Assembly (NCBI GenBank): GCA_030433335.1
Contig: JAUILL010000006.1
Location: forward strand, 1 to 64,000
Origin: Alphaproteobacteria bacterium
GTDB lineage: Bacteria > Pseudomonadota > Alphaproteobacteria > Rhodobacterales > Rhodobacteraceae
Direction of reading: 5' to 3'
DNA length: 64,000 nucleotides
The translations under genes were made by a program, and so were the position numbers. The notes beneath the pieces were generated by a model. That model ran no database searches, had not been told where the DNA came from, and was given only the letters and a program-made list of their open reading frames with translations. Below are positions 55,621-64,000 of this stretch, in pieces (the stretch's first letter is position 1; every line of letters starts with the position of its first letter).

Positions 55621-55824
55621 ATGCAGGTCAGTGTTCGTGACAACAATGTCGATCAGGCGCTCCGCGCCCTGAAGAAAAAGCTTCAACGTGAAGGCGTTTT
55701 CCGTGAAATGAAGCTTAAACAGCACTTCGAGAAGCCCTCTGAAAAGAAGGCTCGCGAGAAGGCAGAAGCGATTCGCCGCGCTCGCAAGCTGGCACGTAAA
55801 AAGGCCCAGCGCGAAGGTCTATAA
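55621..55824 (+). CDS. rpsU: 30S ribosomal protein S21
   Basis: A 67-residue, highly basic protein with [20 protein letters not shown] and a C-terminal [23 protein letters not shown] precedes the ATG. It stands alone and is followed by its own terminator. Confidence 0.97.
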   Translation: MQVSVRDNNVDQALRALKKKLQREGVFREMKLKQHFEKPSEKKAREKAEAIRRARKLARKKAQREGL

Positions 55825-55855
55825 AGACATTCAGTCGCACTGAAAAAGAATTGAG

Positions 55856-55883
55856 ACCCCCGAGGCCCGGCCGCGGGGGTTTT
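55856..55883 (+). terminator. Terminator of rpsU
   Basis: ACCCCCG (55856-55862) pairs with CGGGGGT (55874-55880), with a GC-rich loop, followed by TTTGCTTTTT. Confidence 0.85.
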
Positions 55884-55890
55884 GCTTTTT

Positions 55891-55945
55891 GCGCCTAGCG
55901 GCGCAGGCCTACGGCCGTGGGTATTTTTTTCCAAGATCCGGAAAG
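55891..55945 (+). repeat. Degenerate intergenic repeat, copy 3 (weakest)
   Basis: GCGCCTAGCGGCGC and GGCCTACGGCC stem units are followed by GTGGGTATTTTTTTCCAAGA then TCCGGAAAG. The tail matches that at 49006-49037 and 63692-63716. It follows the rpsU terminator. Confidence 0.5.
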
Positions 55946-55952
55946 CGGACCT

Positions 55953-56156
55953 TTAGCCATTATAGACTTCGCCGTCACACACAGAGCAGTTCACCATGTG
56001 ATGATTGGCTGTAAGTGTCTGCCTGCCAGCCTGATCGCAGTCGCCTTTTTTACCGCATTTAGTGCATTTGTGCCAGAAATGATCCCTTTTATTGATCAAT
56101 CCCCGCTCTTCTCGGTGTTGAACCCATTCATGGTCACACTTTGAAAATAAACCCAT
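55953..56156 (-). CDS. Small zinc-ribbon-like protein
   Basis: A 67-residue protein not recognised as a named family. It has CxH near the start (Cys7, His9), a central CxxC (Cys31, Cys34) and a C-terminal CxxC (Cys57, Cys60), with several more His, a spacing that fits a zinc ribbon. AGGA lies nine bases before the ATG. The surrounding 380 bases are much AT-richer than neighbouring genes, which suggests recent acquisition. It could be an adaptor or nucleic-acid-binding peptide. That it is expressed is not proven. Confidence 0.6.
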   Translation of the reverse strand: MGLFSKCDHEWVQHREERGLINKRDHFWHKCTKCGKKGDCDQAGRQTLTANHHMVNCSVCDGEVYNG

Positions 56157-56313
56157 TTGAAATCCTGTCTTTCACTTCACAATTTAAGATCAAAAAAAAG
56201 CATTTTTTGGAGCAAGCCGTTCTGCCGATCAGCGCAAGCTCTCCGAAAACCCAATCATCACGTCGTGTAGGGATGATAGCTGAATATTATTTCTACCAAA
56301 ACGATAAAGAAGA
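56157..56313. other. AT-rich intergenic region upstream of the zinc-ribbon gene
   Basis: About 157 bases of low GC content with A-runs and T-runs. It probably carries the promoter of the zinc-ribbon gene and the end of the PTS transcript. I see no further gene or strong hairpin. Confidence 0.4.
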
Positions 56314-57222
56314 TTAGGCGGTTGTGCCCAAAGCGAGTGTTTGCTCGCGCAGCCAGCCCATGAACCCGCGCGGGTTGCTAGACCATTTCGCGATCTCGTC
56401 GCGGTCGAACACGTTACCGACCACGGGGGCCTGCGGTTTGTTCAGGGCGTGGACCACTTCGTGCAGCAGCAGGCCTTGGCGCAGGGTGGCCGAGGTGCGG
56501 TTGGCCATCTGGTACCAGCGCGAGTTCGAACCGGGGAAGAAGATCGGCAGCACGTCCGCTTTGGAGCGCTGGATCATTTTCGCGGTGAAGGGGTTCCATT
56601 CGCGCTCGATCGCGGGGCCGAACATGGTGTCCGACGAGGCCACGACGCCCGACGGGAACAGCACGATCGCGCCGCCATCCGACAAGTGATCCATCGCGCG
56701 TTTGCGCATGATCAGGTTCTGTTTGAGCGCGTCCTCTTCGTGCGCGAACGGCACGGGGATCATGAATTCGTCGATCTCGCCCACACCGGTCAGCAGCGAG
56801 CGGGTCAGGATTTTGTAGTCGGTCCGGCGGCGGCCCATGAGTTCGGCAAGCACCATGCCATCGACCAGCCCGTGCGGGTGGTTGGCGACCACGATTAGAG
56901 GGCCTGTGGCGGGGATGCGATCGATCTGCTCTTGCGGAGTCGTGAGTTCAATACCCATGACCCCAAGCGCTTGTTTCCAGAAAGGTTGGCCGTGGGGCAC
57001 GCCCATCGCCTCGAACCGGCGGATCAGACGTAGCAGACGCAGCTTGCCCGTCAGGAACTCCATCGTCTGGATGGTGCGCCGCTGGAACGGATTGTCAAAG
57101 GTCGTCGCATAGGACAGGCGGCGACGATCATAGGACTGGTCCGACAGGTTCCCACCATCGCCCTGCCCGCGCAAAGGCGCAGCTGGTACGGCGTCAGAAT
57201 GGGAATCGGGTGTGTCCGTCAC
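56314..57222 (-). CDS. 1-acyl-glycerol-3-phosphate acyltransferase-like protein
   Basis: A 302-residue PlsC-fold acyltransferase. The catalytic histidine lies in VANHPHGLVDGMVLAE, and LFPSGVVASSDTMFG is the second block in place of the usual FPEGTRS. The GTG at 57222 is preferred: GGAGG lies about eight bases upstream, right after the HPr stop, whereas a start at 57345 would run inside ptsH. It is probably the last gene of the PTS transcript. The acyl acceptor is not known. Confidence 0.82.
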   Translation of the reverse strand: MTDTPDSHSDAVPAAPLRGQGDGGNLSDQSYDRRRLSYATTFDNPFQRRTIQTMEFLTGKLRLLRLIRRFEAMGVPHGQPFWKQALGVMGIELTTPQEQIDRIPATGPLIVVANHPHGLVDGMVLAELMGRRRTDYKILTRSLLTGVGEIDEFMIPVPFAHEEDALKQNLIMRKRAMDHLSDGGAIVLFPSGVVASSDTMFGPAIEREWNPFTAKMIQRSKADVLPIFFPGSNSRWYQMANRTSATLRQGLLLHEVVHALNKPQAPVVGNVFDRDEIAKWSSNPRGFMGWLREQTLALGTTA

Positions 57223-57244
57223 GTCGGCTGCCTCCTGCACCGGA

Positions 57245-57523
57245 TCACATGTCTTCGCCAAAGCGATCGGCGACCAAGGCTTCCAGGGCATCGACCAATT
57301 CAGCCGCTTGCGGGCCGGTGGTCTCGACGTCAATCGACGTGCCATGCGCAGCGGCGAGCATCAGAAGACCCATGATGCTGTCGCCTGATGTCGACATCCC
57401 ACCGTGAGAGACCTCTGCACGCGCATCGAATTGCTCAACCACTTCGACGAATTTCGCCGAAGCGCGGGCATGCAGCCCTTTGACATTAATAATCGGAAAA
57501 GTACGACAGAATGAATGTGACAT
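57245..57523 (-). CDS. ptsH: HPr phosphocarrier protein
   Basis: A 92-residue HPr. The phospho-acceptor is His18 in VKGLHARASAKF, and Ser49 in SGDSIMGLLMLAA is the site for HprK, equivalent to Ser46 of Gram-positive HPr. ATG 57523 begins MSHSFCRTF. It lies eight bases after the EIIA gene. With no sugar-transporting EIIC in the window, it should belong to a regulatory PTS. Confidence 0.95.
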   Translation of the reverse strand: MSHSFCRTFPIINVKGLHARASAKFVEVVEQFDARAEVSHGGMSTSGDSIMGLLMLAAAHGTSIDVETTGPQAAELVDALEALVADRFGEDM

Positions 57524-57531
57524 GGGAATTC

Positions 57532-57924
57532 TTAGTCTGCACTGACGTCGCAACTGTCAATATATTTCCGCCCCGCAGTTAGAGCGCATTGTGCCGCTTC
57601 GGGTACGTTCAAATGGCGGCTTTTCGCCAGCTTGATCAACATAGGCAAATTGGCGCCATAGAGAATGCGTCGGTTTTTCGGGCTGCACGCGCGCAGGCTC
57701 AAGTTGGATGGCGAGCCCCCAAACATATCCGTCACGACGATCACACCATCACCGGAATCGACAGCATCCGCTGCCGCTGAAATTTCGCGCTGCTTTTGTG
57801 CACGGTCATGATCCGGTTCGATCGAGATAGCGCTGATCCCGCTTTGCGGACCAACCACATGCTCGACTGCGGCCAGGTATTCTTTGGCCAACCCACCATG
57901 CGCGACGATTACGATCCCGATCAC
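57532..57924 (-). CDS. PTS EIIA component (mannose-family fold)
   Basis: A 130-residue EIIA-Man-type protein. The phospho-histidine is His9 in VIVAHGGLAKEYL, and VTDMFGGSPSNL is the second conserved block. It accepts phosphate from HPr but has no EIIB/C partner here, so it probably regulates other proteins. It overlaps rapZ by four bases. Confidence 0.94.
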   Translation of the reverse strand: MIGIVIVAHGGLAKEYLAAVEHVVGPQSGISAISIEPDHDRAQKQREISAAADAVDSGDGVIVVTDMFGGSPSNLSLRACSPKNRRILYGANLPMLIKLAKSRHLNVPEAAQCALTAGRKYIDSCDVSAD

Positions 57925-58823
57925 GCCTTGCCTAACTTACCCTTAGCAGACCCACCTTGGGCCTGTCTTTCCAATTCACGGTGTCTAATTGACACCTGCC
58001 ATCCGGCAGTTGCAAGGGCTTTGGATAGGTTTTCTGCGAGTGCAACAGAGCGATGCTGCCCTCCGGTGCAGCCAAACCCTATCGATAGATAGGATTTTCC
58101 CTCCTGCGCGTATTGCGGCAACAGGAACTCAACCAGACCTTTGACACGCTCAAAGAACTCTTCATACCGCGGATCAGCACCGATGTAGGTCGCAACTGGT
58201 TCGTCCTGACCGTTCATCCCGCGCAAGGCAGGCTCCCAATACGGGTTTCGCAAGAATCGCGCATCAAAGATCATATCGATTCCGCGGGGCGTGCCGCGTT
58301 TGAAAGAAAAGGATTGGATCGAGACCGCCAGATTGCCCTCTTCCCCCACGGCGAACTGCCGTTCGATCTCGGCCTTCAGGTCGTGGGGCGTCATCTCTGA
58401 TGTGTCGATCAGGACATCTGCCCGCGCACGGATCGGTGAAAGCAAGTCAAGTTCACGCTCGATCCCGACCTCCGCGCTTTCGGCGGGCGACAGCGGATGG
58501 CGACGACGGGTCTCACTGTACCGGCGCAGCAAAACTTCGGGATGGGCATCCGTATACAACAGCTGCACGCCACTCCGTGGATTGCGAGCCAGATCCTCGA
58601 GCGCGTCGAGCATTGCATTCATGCTGAAATCGCGGTTCCGGACATCCAGCCCCAACGCCAGCCTGTCCCCTTCGGTGGCATCCTTCATGATCGCGGGCAA
58701 AAGACGCAGGGGCAAGTTGTCGATGACTTCGTAACCCATATCCTCCAGCGCGTTGATCGCCGTTTTACGTCCCGACCCCGAAGGTCCGGTGATCCAGATC
58801 ACGCGTGGTGGTTGTTCGGACAC
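57921..58823 (-). CDS. rapZ: RNase adapter protein RapZ
   Basis: A 300-residue P-loop protein. The N-terminal loop is ITGPSGSGRKTAINALEDMG, and YEVIDNLPLRLLP follows. The C-terminal domain has FGCTGGQHRSVALAENL, the RapZ RNA-binding block. In E. coli it guides RNase E to GlmZ; in alphaproteobacteria it is usually kept beside hprK and ptsH. It lies seven bases after hprK. Confidence 0.93.
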   Translation of the reverse strand: MSEQPPRVIWITGPSGSGRKTAINALEDMGYEVIDNLPLRLLPAIMKDATEGDRLALGLDVRNRDFSMNAMLDALEDLARNPRSGVQLLYTDAHPEVLLRRYSETRRRHPLSPAESAEVGIERELDLLSPIRARADVLIDTSEMTPHDLKAEIERQFAVGEEGNLAVSIQSFSFKRGTPRGIDMIFDARFLRNPYWEPALRGMNGQDEPVATYIGADPRYEEFFERVKGLVEFLLPQYAQEGKSYLSIGFGCTGGQHRSVALAENLSKALATAGWQVSIRHRELERQAQGGSAKGKLGKA

Positions 58824-58830
58824 GAGCTTG

Positions 58831-59289
58831 TCATCCCTCAGCTATTCCGTGAGAGAGATATTGCATAAGCGCCGCAGGGAAATAACCCTCTTCTACTTTT
58901 TGAAGCACGGGGATGTGCAGCCCGAACACAGTTAGCGCTCTCGGGGCCGGCAATCGCCGAGTTTCGGTGTGCTCCATGTCGATGAAGGCGGCAACAGGCG
59001 TCTCATTCGCGGCCTCGGCCCTTAGGATGCCCACACCGCGTGCCTCGATCCGTCCCCTGATTGTTTCGGGACAGCTCGCGATGATCTGTGCCCCATGTCG
59101 GGTCAGGATTGTCCGGTCATCCGCGATCAGGGCCGCGCCAAGCGCCATCAGTTGCAGCGCGAGGCTCGACTTCCCGCTGCCAGATTGGCCAAAGAGCACC
59201 AAGGCCTGTCCATGCGCCGTAACACAAGAGGCGTGGACCCATGCCGGCCCGCGCCCCTCTGAAATCTCTTCGATCTGGGATGTCTTCAT
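58831..59289 (-). CDS. hprK: HPr kinase/phosphorylase (short alphaproteobacterial type)
   Basis: A 152-residue kinase domain lacking the N-terminal domain of the Firmicutes enzyme. Walker A is GQSGSGKS at residues 34-41; ALIADDRT and the signature IRGRIEARGVGILR follow. It phosphorylates or dephosphorylates the serine of HPr. It stands between chvG and rapZ. Confidence 0.94.
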   Translation of the reverse strand: MKTSQIEEISEGRGPAWVHASCVTAHGQALVLFGQSGSGKSSLALQLMALGAALIADDRTILTRHGAQIIASCPETIRGRIEARGVGILRAEAANETPVAAFIDMEHTETRRLPAPRALTVFGLHIPVLQKVEEGYFPAALMQYLSHGIAEG

Positions 59290-59292
59290 GAC

Positions 59293-61014
59293 TTAGAGCG
59301 GCAAGCCAACCACGAAACGAGCCCCAAGAGGATCTGTGGACGGATCGGCATGGGTCGCACGAATGTTCTCGGCCCAGATTACGCCGCCATGAGCTTCGAC
59401 AATCTGCTTTGAAATCGCCAGACCAAGGCCCGAGTTATTGCCGAACTGGCCTTCGGGACGGTGGGAGTAGAAGCGTTTGAAGATCTTGGTCAATGACTGC
59501 TCGGGAATGCCCGGCCCAGTGTCCTCAACCACGACCAGAACACGATTGTCGCGCTGACGCGCCCACACACGAATCGCATCGCCTTCTTCGCAGAAGGAAA
59601 TCGCGTTGGTGATCAGGTTCACGAAAACCTGCGCCAAGCGGGCTTCAAGCCCTGTCAACTCGATCGAATCCTGCGGCAGGTCAGAGATGAAGTCGATACC
59701 CTTGGCTTTCGCATCCTCGCCCAGATACTGGATCAGATTTCCGAGCATGGATAGCAGATCAAAGGTCTCTTCTTCCTCCCGCACCAGCTCACTGTCGAGG
59801 CGTGAGGCGTTCGAGATATCACTGACCAGTCGATCCAAGCGGCGCACATCGTGTTCAATCACCTCGAGCAGCTTTTCCTGCTGCTCCTGACGCTTGGCGA
59901 CGTGCAGTGTTCCGACAGCCGATCGCAAGGATGCGAGCGGGTTCTTGATCTCGTGCGCCACATCGGCGGCAAACTGTTCGTTGCTGTCGATTCGCTCATA
60001 CAGGGCGCCCACCATGCCGCGCAGGGCTTCGGACAGGCGGCCGATTTCATCTGGGCGCGCTGACAGATCAGGAATGCGGACACGGCCGGGACTGTAACGG
60101 GTCCGGTTGCGATCCCGTCCAATTTCGGCTGCAGCGGCCAGATCGGACAGCGGGTTCGCGATTGTCGAAGCCAAGAGCAAGCTCAGACCGACCGAAACAA
60201 AGAGCGCGACGACGAACATGCGCAAGACACGCTCGCGCTCCACGCTCACCAAACGGTCAATCTCGGTTGTAGAACTGGCCATTGCGATCGCACCAACCGG
60301 TAGGTCACCCACCATGATTGGCGTCGCAACTGTAAACACCGTATCCCCGTAGGCACCAACACCAGTGGCCATACGAGTCTCATTAATGCGAGCGCCACCG
60401 ATCATGTCGCGGACGATCTCTTCGTTCTCGACACCGGCGGCTACCGAATCAGTCGGCGCAAAGAACTGCACCATCCATTGCCACACGGTCGTGAGCGCAT
60501 CGGTAATGTAGGTGTCGTTTTCACCCACATCCGCCAGTTCTGCGCGACTCCGCGTGCCCTCGGCGACGGCCATCAGGTTCCCGCTGCCATCGAACACATA
60601 GACCTCGGTACCACGGTAGAGGGTCATCGCAGCCAAGGTATCTTCGGCACGAATACCGGTCACGTTGTCGACGCCACTTTCGGCCTGCGACAGAAGCCGC
60701 GCCTCAAAGACATCAGCAACCAGTTCGGCCTCCGCAGCCAAGGACGTCGCCCGCTGCAGCGCCAGAGATTCCCGCGAAGGGTTCAGATAGAGAATGCCCG
60801 CGAGCAGCACGATCAGACCCAGCAGGTTGAAGGTGATGATCTTGCGCGCCAAGGGCGATGTATTCAGCGTCAGCACACCTCGTTTGGCGGCCGTTTCCCG
60901 TTCGACAGTTTCGTGCAGAGCGTCCGGAGACACGTAATCATCACCCAGCACGATGTCAGCCGACCGAACGGCCCGCTTTTGCGCTGCAGAGGTATCTCCG
61001 ATGTCAGTCATCAC
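59293..61014 (-). CDS. chvG: Sensor histidine kinase ChvG
   Basis: A 573-residue kinase. Two membrane helices (about 60-78 and 262-284) flank a periplasmic sensor. A HAMP region follows, then the H-box [19 protein letters not shown] and the ATPase domain with [10 protein letters not shown] and [18 protein letters not shown]. It works with ChvI. Rhizobial homologues respond to acid and envelope stress and control metabolism. It starts four bases inside the chvI stop. Confidence 0.95.
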   Translation of the reverse strand: MMTDIGDTSAAQKRAVRSADIVLGDDYVSPDALHETVERETAAKRGVLTLNTSPLARKIITFNLLGLIVLLAGILYLNPSRESLALQRATSLAAEAELVADVFEARLLSQAESGVDNVTGIRAEDTLAAMTLYRGTEVYVFDGSGNLMAVAEGTRSRAELADVGENDTYITDALTTVWQWMVQFFAPTDSVAAGVENEEIVRDMIGGARINETRMATGVGAYGDTVFTVATPIMVGDLPVGAIAMASSTTEIDRLVSVERERVLRMFVVALFVSVGLSLLLASTIANPLSDLAAAAEIGRDRNRTRYSPGRVRIPDLSARPDEIGRLSEALRGMVGALYERIDSNEQFAADVAHEIKNPLASLRSAVGTLHVAKRQEQQEKLLEVIEHDVRRLDRLVSDISNASRLDSELVREEEETFDLLSMLGNLIQYLGEDAKAKGIDFISDLPQDSIELTGLEARLAQVFVNLITNAISFCEEGDAIRVWARQRDNRVLVVVEDTGPGIPEQSLTKIFKRFYSHRPEGQFGNNSGLGLAISKQIVEAHGGVIWAENIRATHADPSTDPLGARFVVGLPL

Positions 61015-61712
61015 TCTTCGTTATACCGGTATCCGACGCCGTACAGGGTTTCGATCGCAGAAAACTCCGAATCGACCATTCGCATCTTCTTGCGCAAGCG
61101 CTTGATATGACTGTCGATTGTGCGGTCGTCCACGTAAACCTGATCATCATAGGCCACATCCATCAACTGGTCGCGGCTTTTGACGAAGCCCGGACGCTGG
61201 GCCAGTGCCTGAAGGAGAAGGAACTCCGTAACCGTGAGTGACACGTCCAGACCTTTCCACGTCACGGCGTGGCGCAGAGGGTCCATAGACAACTGCCCAC
61301 GAGCCATCACTTTGCTCTCTTCGACTTCGCCTTCGCTGTCACTGTTCAGGGCTTCCTGACGGCGCAGCAGTGCGCGAATACGCTCGACCAGCAGACGCTG
61401 GGAGAATGGCTTTTTGACATAATCGTCGGCGCCCATCCGCAAGCCCAGAACCTCGTCAATCTCGTCGTCCTTGGACGTAAGGAAGATGACGGGCATCGTG
61501 GTTTTCTTGCGCAGGCGCTGCAGCAGATCCATACCGTCCATGCGCGGCATCTTGATGTCCAGCACTGCCATATCGGGAAGCTTTTTCTCGAAAGCCTCTA
61601 GTGCTGCTTGGCCGTCATTATAGGTCTCGACTTCGAACCCTTCTGCTTCAAGGGTCATGGCAACCGATGTCAGGATGTTGCGATCATCATCCACCAGAGC
61701 AATTCTGGACAT
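61011..61712 (-). CDS. chvI: Response regulator ChvI
   Basis: A 233-residue OmpR-type regulator. The receiver has Asp8-Asp9-Asp10, phospho-acceptor Asp52 in [13 protein letters not shown] and Lys in YVKKPF. The C-terminal winged helix contains [17 protein letters not shown]. It is the first gene of the chvI-chvG-hprK-rapZ-EIIA-ptsH operon, divergent from pckA, a known target of ChvI in Agrobacterium. Confidence 0.96.
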   Translation of the reverse strand: MSRIALVDDDRNILTSVAMTLEAEGFEVETYNDGQAALEAFEKKLPDMAVLDIKMPRMDGMDLLQRLRKKTTMPVIFLTSKDDEIDEVLGLRMGADDYVKKPFSQRLLVERIRALLRRQEALNSDSEGEVEESKVMARGQLSMDPLRHAVTWKGLDVSLTVTEFLLLQALAQRPGFVKSRDQLMDVAYDDQVYVDDRTIDSHIKRLRKKMRMVDSEFSAIETLYGVGYRYNEE

Positions 61713-62047
61713 AACTCATTCCTTGTACTGCACGATTATTTTTTCTTACAGTTATGCAGGGATTTCGTATCTCTCCGCAATCCTTTTTGCGATTCGCGAA
61801 TTTGGTACTATTCTAACGTGGTAATTATGTTAGCGGTCCAATTCTGACAGAGTGTCGCAGACCAAAGTCCCTCTTCGAAGTCATGTTTGCGATAAACTGA
61901 ATTTGGTTGCGCTAACAGCACCTTAGCATCCTATTCATTTCCTTTTCCGTCATGCTAAGGACGCCTTTACCGACACGTTGCACTGAAACAACGACATCGG
62001 GGCCCTATCAAGTTTTGTGACCGCCAGCGCGGACAGGAGTGAAGAAA
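61713..62047. promoter_or_regulatory. chvI-pckA divergent intergenic region with inverted repeats
   Basis: A 335-base region with no gene. GTTAGCG at 61829-61835 is mirrored by CGCTAAC at 61910-61916. A perfect 9-base inverted repeat, CCTTAGCAT at 61921-61929 and ATGCTAAGG at 61952-61960, encloses 22 bases. Either pair may be a regulator site for pckA or chvI; the second can also fold as a leader hairpin. AGGAG lies eight bases before the pckA ATG. Confidence 0.55.
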
Positions 62048-63646
62048 ATGGCATTTGGACGGGTAAACCCGCAGCATCAGCTTGAAGATCAAGGTATCAC
62101 TGAGCTGGGTAATGTCTATTACAACCTCATGGAACCCGCGCTCGTTGAAGCTGCGGTGAAGAACAACGAAGGTCGCCTCGGTCGTGGCGGCGCTTTCCTG
62201 GTGACCACCGGCAAGCACACCGGCCGTTCGCCCAAGGACAAATTTGTGGTCCGCACCCCCAGCGTCGAAGATACGATCTGGTGGGAAAACAACGCTCCTA
62301 TGGAGCCCTCGAAATTCGACGTTCTGCACGAAGACATGCTCGCCCACATGAAGGGCAAGGACTACTACGTGCAGGATCTGTTCGGCGGCGCCGATCCGGC
62401 GAACCGTCTGGACGTTCGCGTTGTGACTGAACTGGCATGGCATGGCCTGTTCATCCGTCACCTGCTGCGTCGCCCTGATCGTGACGAGCTGGACGAATTT
62501 GTTCCCGAGTTCACCATCATCAACTGCCCCTCGTTCAAAGCGGACGCTGAAAAGCACGGCTGCCGCAGCGAGACCGTGATCGCGCTGAACTTCGATAAGA
62601 AGCTCATCCTGATCGGCGGAACCGAGTACGCAGGCGAAAACAAGAAGTCGGTGTTCACTCTGCTGAACTACCTGCTGCCCGCCAAAGGCATCATGCCGAT
62701 GCACTGCTCGGCCAACCACGCCACCGGCAACCCCGTGGACGCGGCTGTCTTCTTCGGTCTGTCGGGCACCGGCAAAACCACCCTGTCGGCAGACCCCTCG
62801 CGCACCCTGATCGGCGATGACGAGCACGGCTGGTCGGACAAAGGCACCTTCAACTTCGAAGGTGGCTGCTACGCCAAGACCATCAACCTGAACGCCGAAG
62901 CCGAGCCCGAGATCTACGCGACCACCACCAAGTTCGCGACCGTGATCGAGAACATGGTTTACGACGAAGAGACCCTCGAGCTGGACTTCGACGATGACAG
63001 CCTGACCGCCAACATGCGTTGCGCGTACCCGCTGCACTACATCTCGAACGCGTCCTACTCGGCTCAGGGCGGCCACCCCAAGAACGTCATCATGCTGACC
63101 TGTGATGCGTTCGGTGTTCTGCCTCCGATCGCGCGTCTGACACCTGCGCAGGCGATGTACCACTTCCTGTCGGGCTTCACTTCGAAGGTTGCAGGGACCG
63201 AGCGCGGCGTGACCGAGCCCGAGCCCACCTTCTCGACCTGCTTCGGTGCACCTTTCATGCCGCGTCGCCCCGAGGTGTACGGCAACCTGCTGCGTGACAA
63301 GATCGCCAAGCACGGTGCAACCTGCTGGCTGGTGAACACCGGCTGGACCGGCGGCGCCTACGGCACCGGCAAGCGCATGCCCATCAAGGCAACCCGCGCC
63401 CTGCTGACCGCCGCTCTGGACGGTAGCCTGAGTGCAGTCGAGTTCCGCAAGGACCCGAACTTCGGCTTCGACGTCCCCGTGGACGTTCCCGGTGTTCCCG
63501 AAGTGCTGCTGGATCCCCGCCGCACTTGGGGTGATCCCGAAGCCTACGACGCGCAGGCAGAGAAGCTGGTCAAGATGTTCTCGGACAACTTCGAGCAGTA
63601 CGTGCCTTACATCGACAAAGACGTGAAGGCCGCTGCAATCGGTTGA
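62048..63646 (+). CDS. pckA: Phosphoenolpyruvate carboxykinase (ATP)
   Basis: A 532-residue gluconeogenic enzyme that converts oxaloacetate and ATP to phosphoenolpyruvate. [14 protein letters not shown] is the P loop, GDDEHGWSD carries the kinase-2 metal-binding acidic residues, and RSPKDKFVV is the N-terminal substrate loop. ATG 62048 is set by the AGGAG eight bases ahead. It is divergent from the ChvGI operon. Expression should matter when growth is on aromatic acids or other TCA-level substrates, as from the pca pathway. Confidence 0.97.
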   Translation: MAFGRVNPQHQLEDQGITELGNVYYNLMEPALVEAAVKNNEGRLGRGGAFLVTTGKHTGRSPKDKFVVRTPSVEDTIWWENNAPMEPSKFDVLHEDMLAHMKGKDYYVQDLFGGADPANRLDVRVVTELAWHGLFIRHLLRRPDRDELDEFVPEFTIINCPSFKADAEKHGCRSETVIALNFDKKLILIGGTEYAGENKKSVFTLLNYLLPAKGIMPMHCSANHATGNPVDAAVFFGLSGTGKTTLSADPSRTLIGDDEHGWSDKGTFNFEGGCYAKTINLNAEAEPEIYATTTKFATVIENMVYDEETLELDFDDDSLTANMRCAYPLHYISNASYSAQGGHPKNVIMLTCDAFGVLPPIARLTPAQAMYHFLSGFTSKVAGTERGVTEPEPTFSTCFGAPFMPRRPEVYGNLLRDKIAKHGATCWLVNTGWTGGAYGTGKRMPIKATRALLTAALDGSLSAVEFRKDPNFGFDVPVDVPGVPEVLLDPRRTWGDPEAYDAQAEKLVKMFSDNFEQYVPYIDKDVKAAAIG

Positions 63647-63651
63647 TTGGA

Positions 63652-63716
63652 GTGAGGGGGCGCTGCCCCCTCTTGCCTACGGCAATTCACCCCTGGGGTA
63701 TTTTGCCAGGAAGAGA
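63652..63716 (+). repeat. Degenerate intergenic repeat, copy 2
   Basis: GAGGGGGC-GCT-GCCCCCTC forms an 8-bp-stem hairpin, followed by TTGCCTACGGCAA and CACCCCTGGGGTATTTTGCC then AGGAAGAG. The layout parallels copy 1 at 48973-49037. It lies between the pckA stop and the strong terminator. Confidence 0.6.
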
Positions 63717-63720
63717 TTTG

Positions 63721-63750
63721 AACCGCCGATCCTGTTTAGGATCGGCGGTT
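63721..63750. terminator. Bidirectional terminator between pckA and the TauE/SafE gene
   Basis: A perfect 12-bp stem, AACCGCCGATCC (63721-63732) with GGATCGGCGGTT (63739-63750), loop TGTTTA. TTTCGTTT follows on the plus strand. Confidence 0.87.
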
Positions 63751-63754
63751 TCGT

Positions 63755-64000
63755 TTAGCCCATTAGGCCGCGGCGGATCAGATTCAGACCTGCGATCATA
63801 AGGACGAACAGCGTGGCCTTGCGGAACGCCGCTTGGTCGATCCGGTCGTTGACCTTGAGCCCCAGCCACATGCCCAAGATGGCAGGCGGAACGATGGCGA
63901 TCGAGAACGGCAGGGTTTCTGCGCGCACGACGCCAGAGCCGATGTGGGCGAACAATAGGACAATCGCACCGAGGCCATAGATCACGCCTTGAACACGAAT
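63755..64000 (-). CDS. TauE/SafE-family permease, C-terminal fragment
   Basis: The frame is open from the stop at 63755 to the window edge, so only the last 81 residues are seen and the start lies outside. Two hydrophobic stretches (AIVLLFAHIGSG and IAIVPPAILGMWLGL) and the final FRKATLFVLMIAGLNLI pattern are typical of the sulfite exporter TauE/SafE family, in which GxxxGxxxxxR-like repeats occur. The substrate is unknown. Confidence 0.82.
   Translation of the reverse strand: MRVQGVIYGLGAIVLLFAHIGSGVVRAETLPFSIAIVPPAILGMWLGLKVNDRIDQAAFRKATLFVLMIAGLNLIRRGLMG

Noticed and set aside
61967-63313. Long minus-strand frame of 448 codons opposite pckA
   Set aside because: It is a mirror of a strongly conserved gene in GC-rich DNA; it lacks domains and a credible start region.

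Overview
The window reads as a chromosomal segment of an alphaproteobacterium, most likely a Rhodobacteraceae member of the marine Roseobacter type. Reasons: GC-rich coding sequence, the block ffs (4.5S RNA)-dnaX-ybaB-recR, a ChvG/ChvI two-component pair joined to hprK-rapZ-EIIA-HPr and divergent from ATP-dependent pckA, a rhizobial-type glycerol ABC transporter (glpSTPQUV), a DUF1013/TrcR regulator, and a pca operon of the Roseobacter kind. I see no insertion sequence, prophage, CRISPR array or plasmid origin.

Layout. 1-2434: a glycosyltransferase-family-3 (YbiB-like) protein and siroheme synthase CysG, probably the end of a nitrate/nitrite assimilation cluster. 2435-7839: a ROK regulator divergent from a sugar ABC transporter of the FrcBCA type, followed by an inositol-monophosphatase-family phosphatase. 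7895-13355: an RND efflux pump (adaptor and permease, no outer membrane channel) divergent from a DeoR-type regulator. 13409-20486: a protocatechuate operon, pcaD-pcaC-pcaH-pcaG-BKACE(DUF849)-pcaB-CoA transferase A-B, divergent from pcaQ. 20589-23807: a signalling islet with a lone receiver protein, an atypical LysR regulator and a soluble PAS chemoreceptor. 23970-35371: a glycerol operon on the minus strand (glpD, glpS, glpT, glpP, glpQ, DUF2160/glpU, glpV, glpK, iron-type alcohol dehydrogenase) divergent from glpR. 35432-42832: tRNA-Met, a D-2-hydroxyacid dehydrogenase-like flavoenzyme and a YejABEF peptide importer. 43004-55509: mostly housekeeping genes (cytochrome c, pheA, nudC, a 2',3'-cyclic nucleotidase, an HAD phosphatase, ffs, dnaX, ybaB, recR, trcR, RNase T2, a quinone oxidoreductase, COQ9). 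55621-64000: rpsU, a small zinc-ribbon protein, an acyltransferase, the regulatory PTS/ChvGI operon, pckA and the 3' end of a TauE/SafE permease.

The most interesting system is the protocatechuate operon. It carries every enzyme down to 3-oxoadipate. The usual lower steps (pcaIJ and the thiolase pcaF) are not evident. Instead there is a beta-keto acid cleavage enzyme, with its zinc-binding HCH and GLED motifs intact, and a CoA transferase whose two subunits look like acetoacetate:succinyl-CoA transferase (ScoAB). Together these two could convert 3-oxoadipate through acetoacetate with the same net stoichiometry as the classical route, without PcaF. This is inference and is set out as the first finding.

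Other signals worth checking are a PcaQ-type operator, a nested palindrome upstream of the sugar transporter, GlpR-type half sites between glpD and glpR, an iron-type alcohol dehydrogenase lacking two conserved histidines, a degenerate intergenic repeat present in three copies, and a long inverted repeat upstream of pckA.
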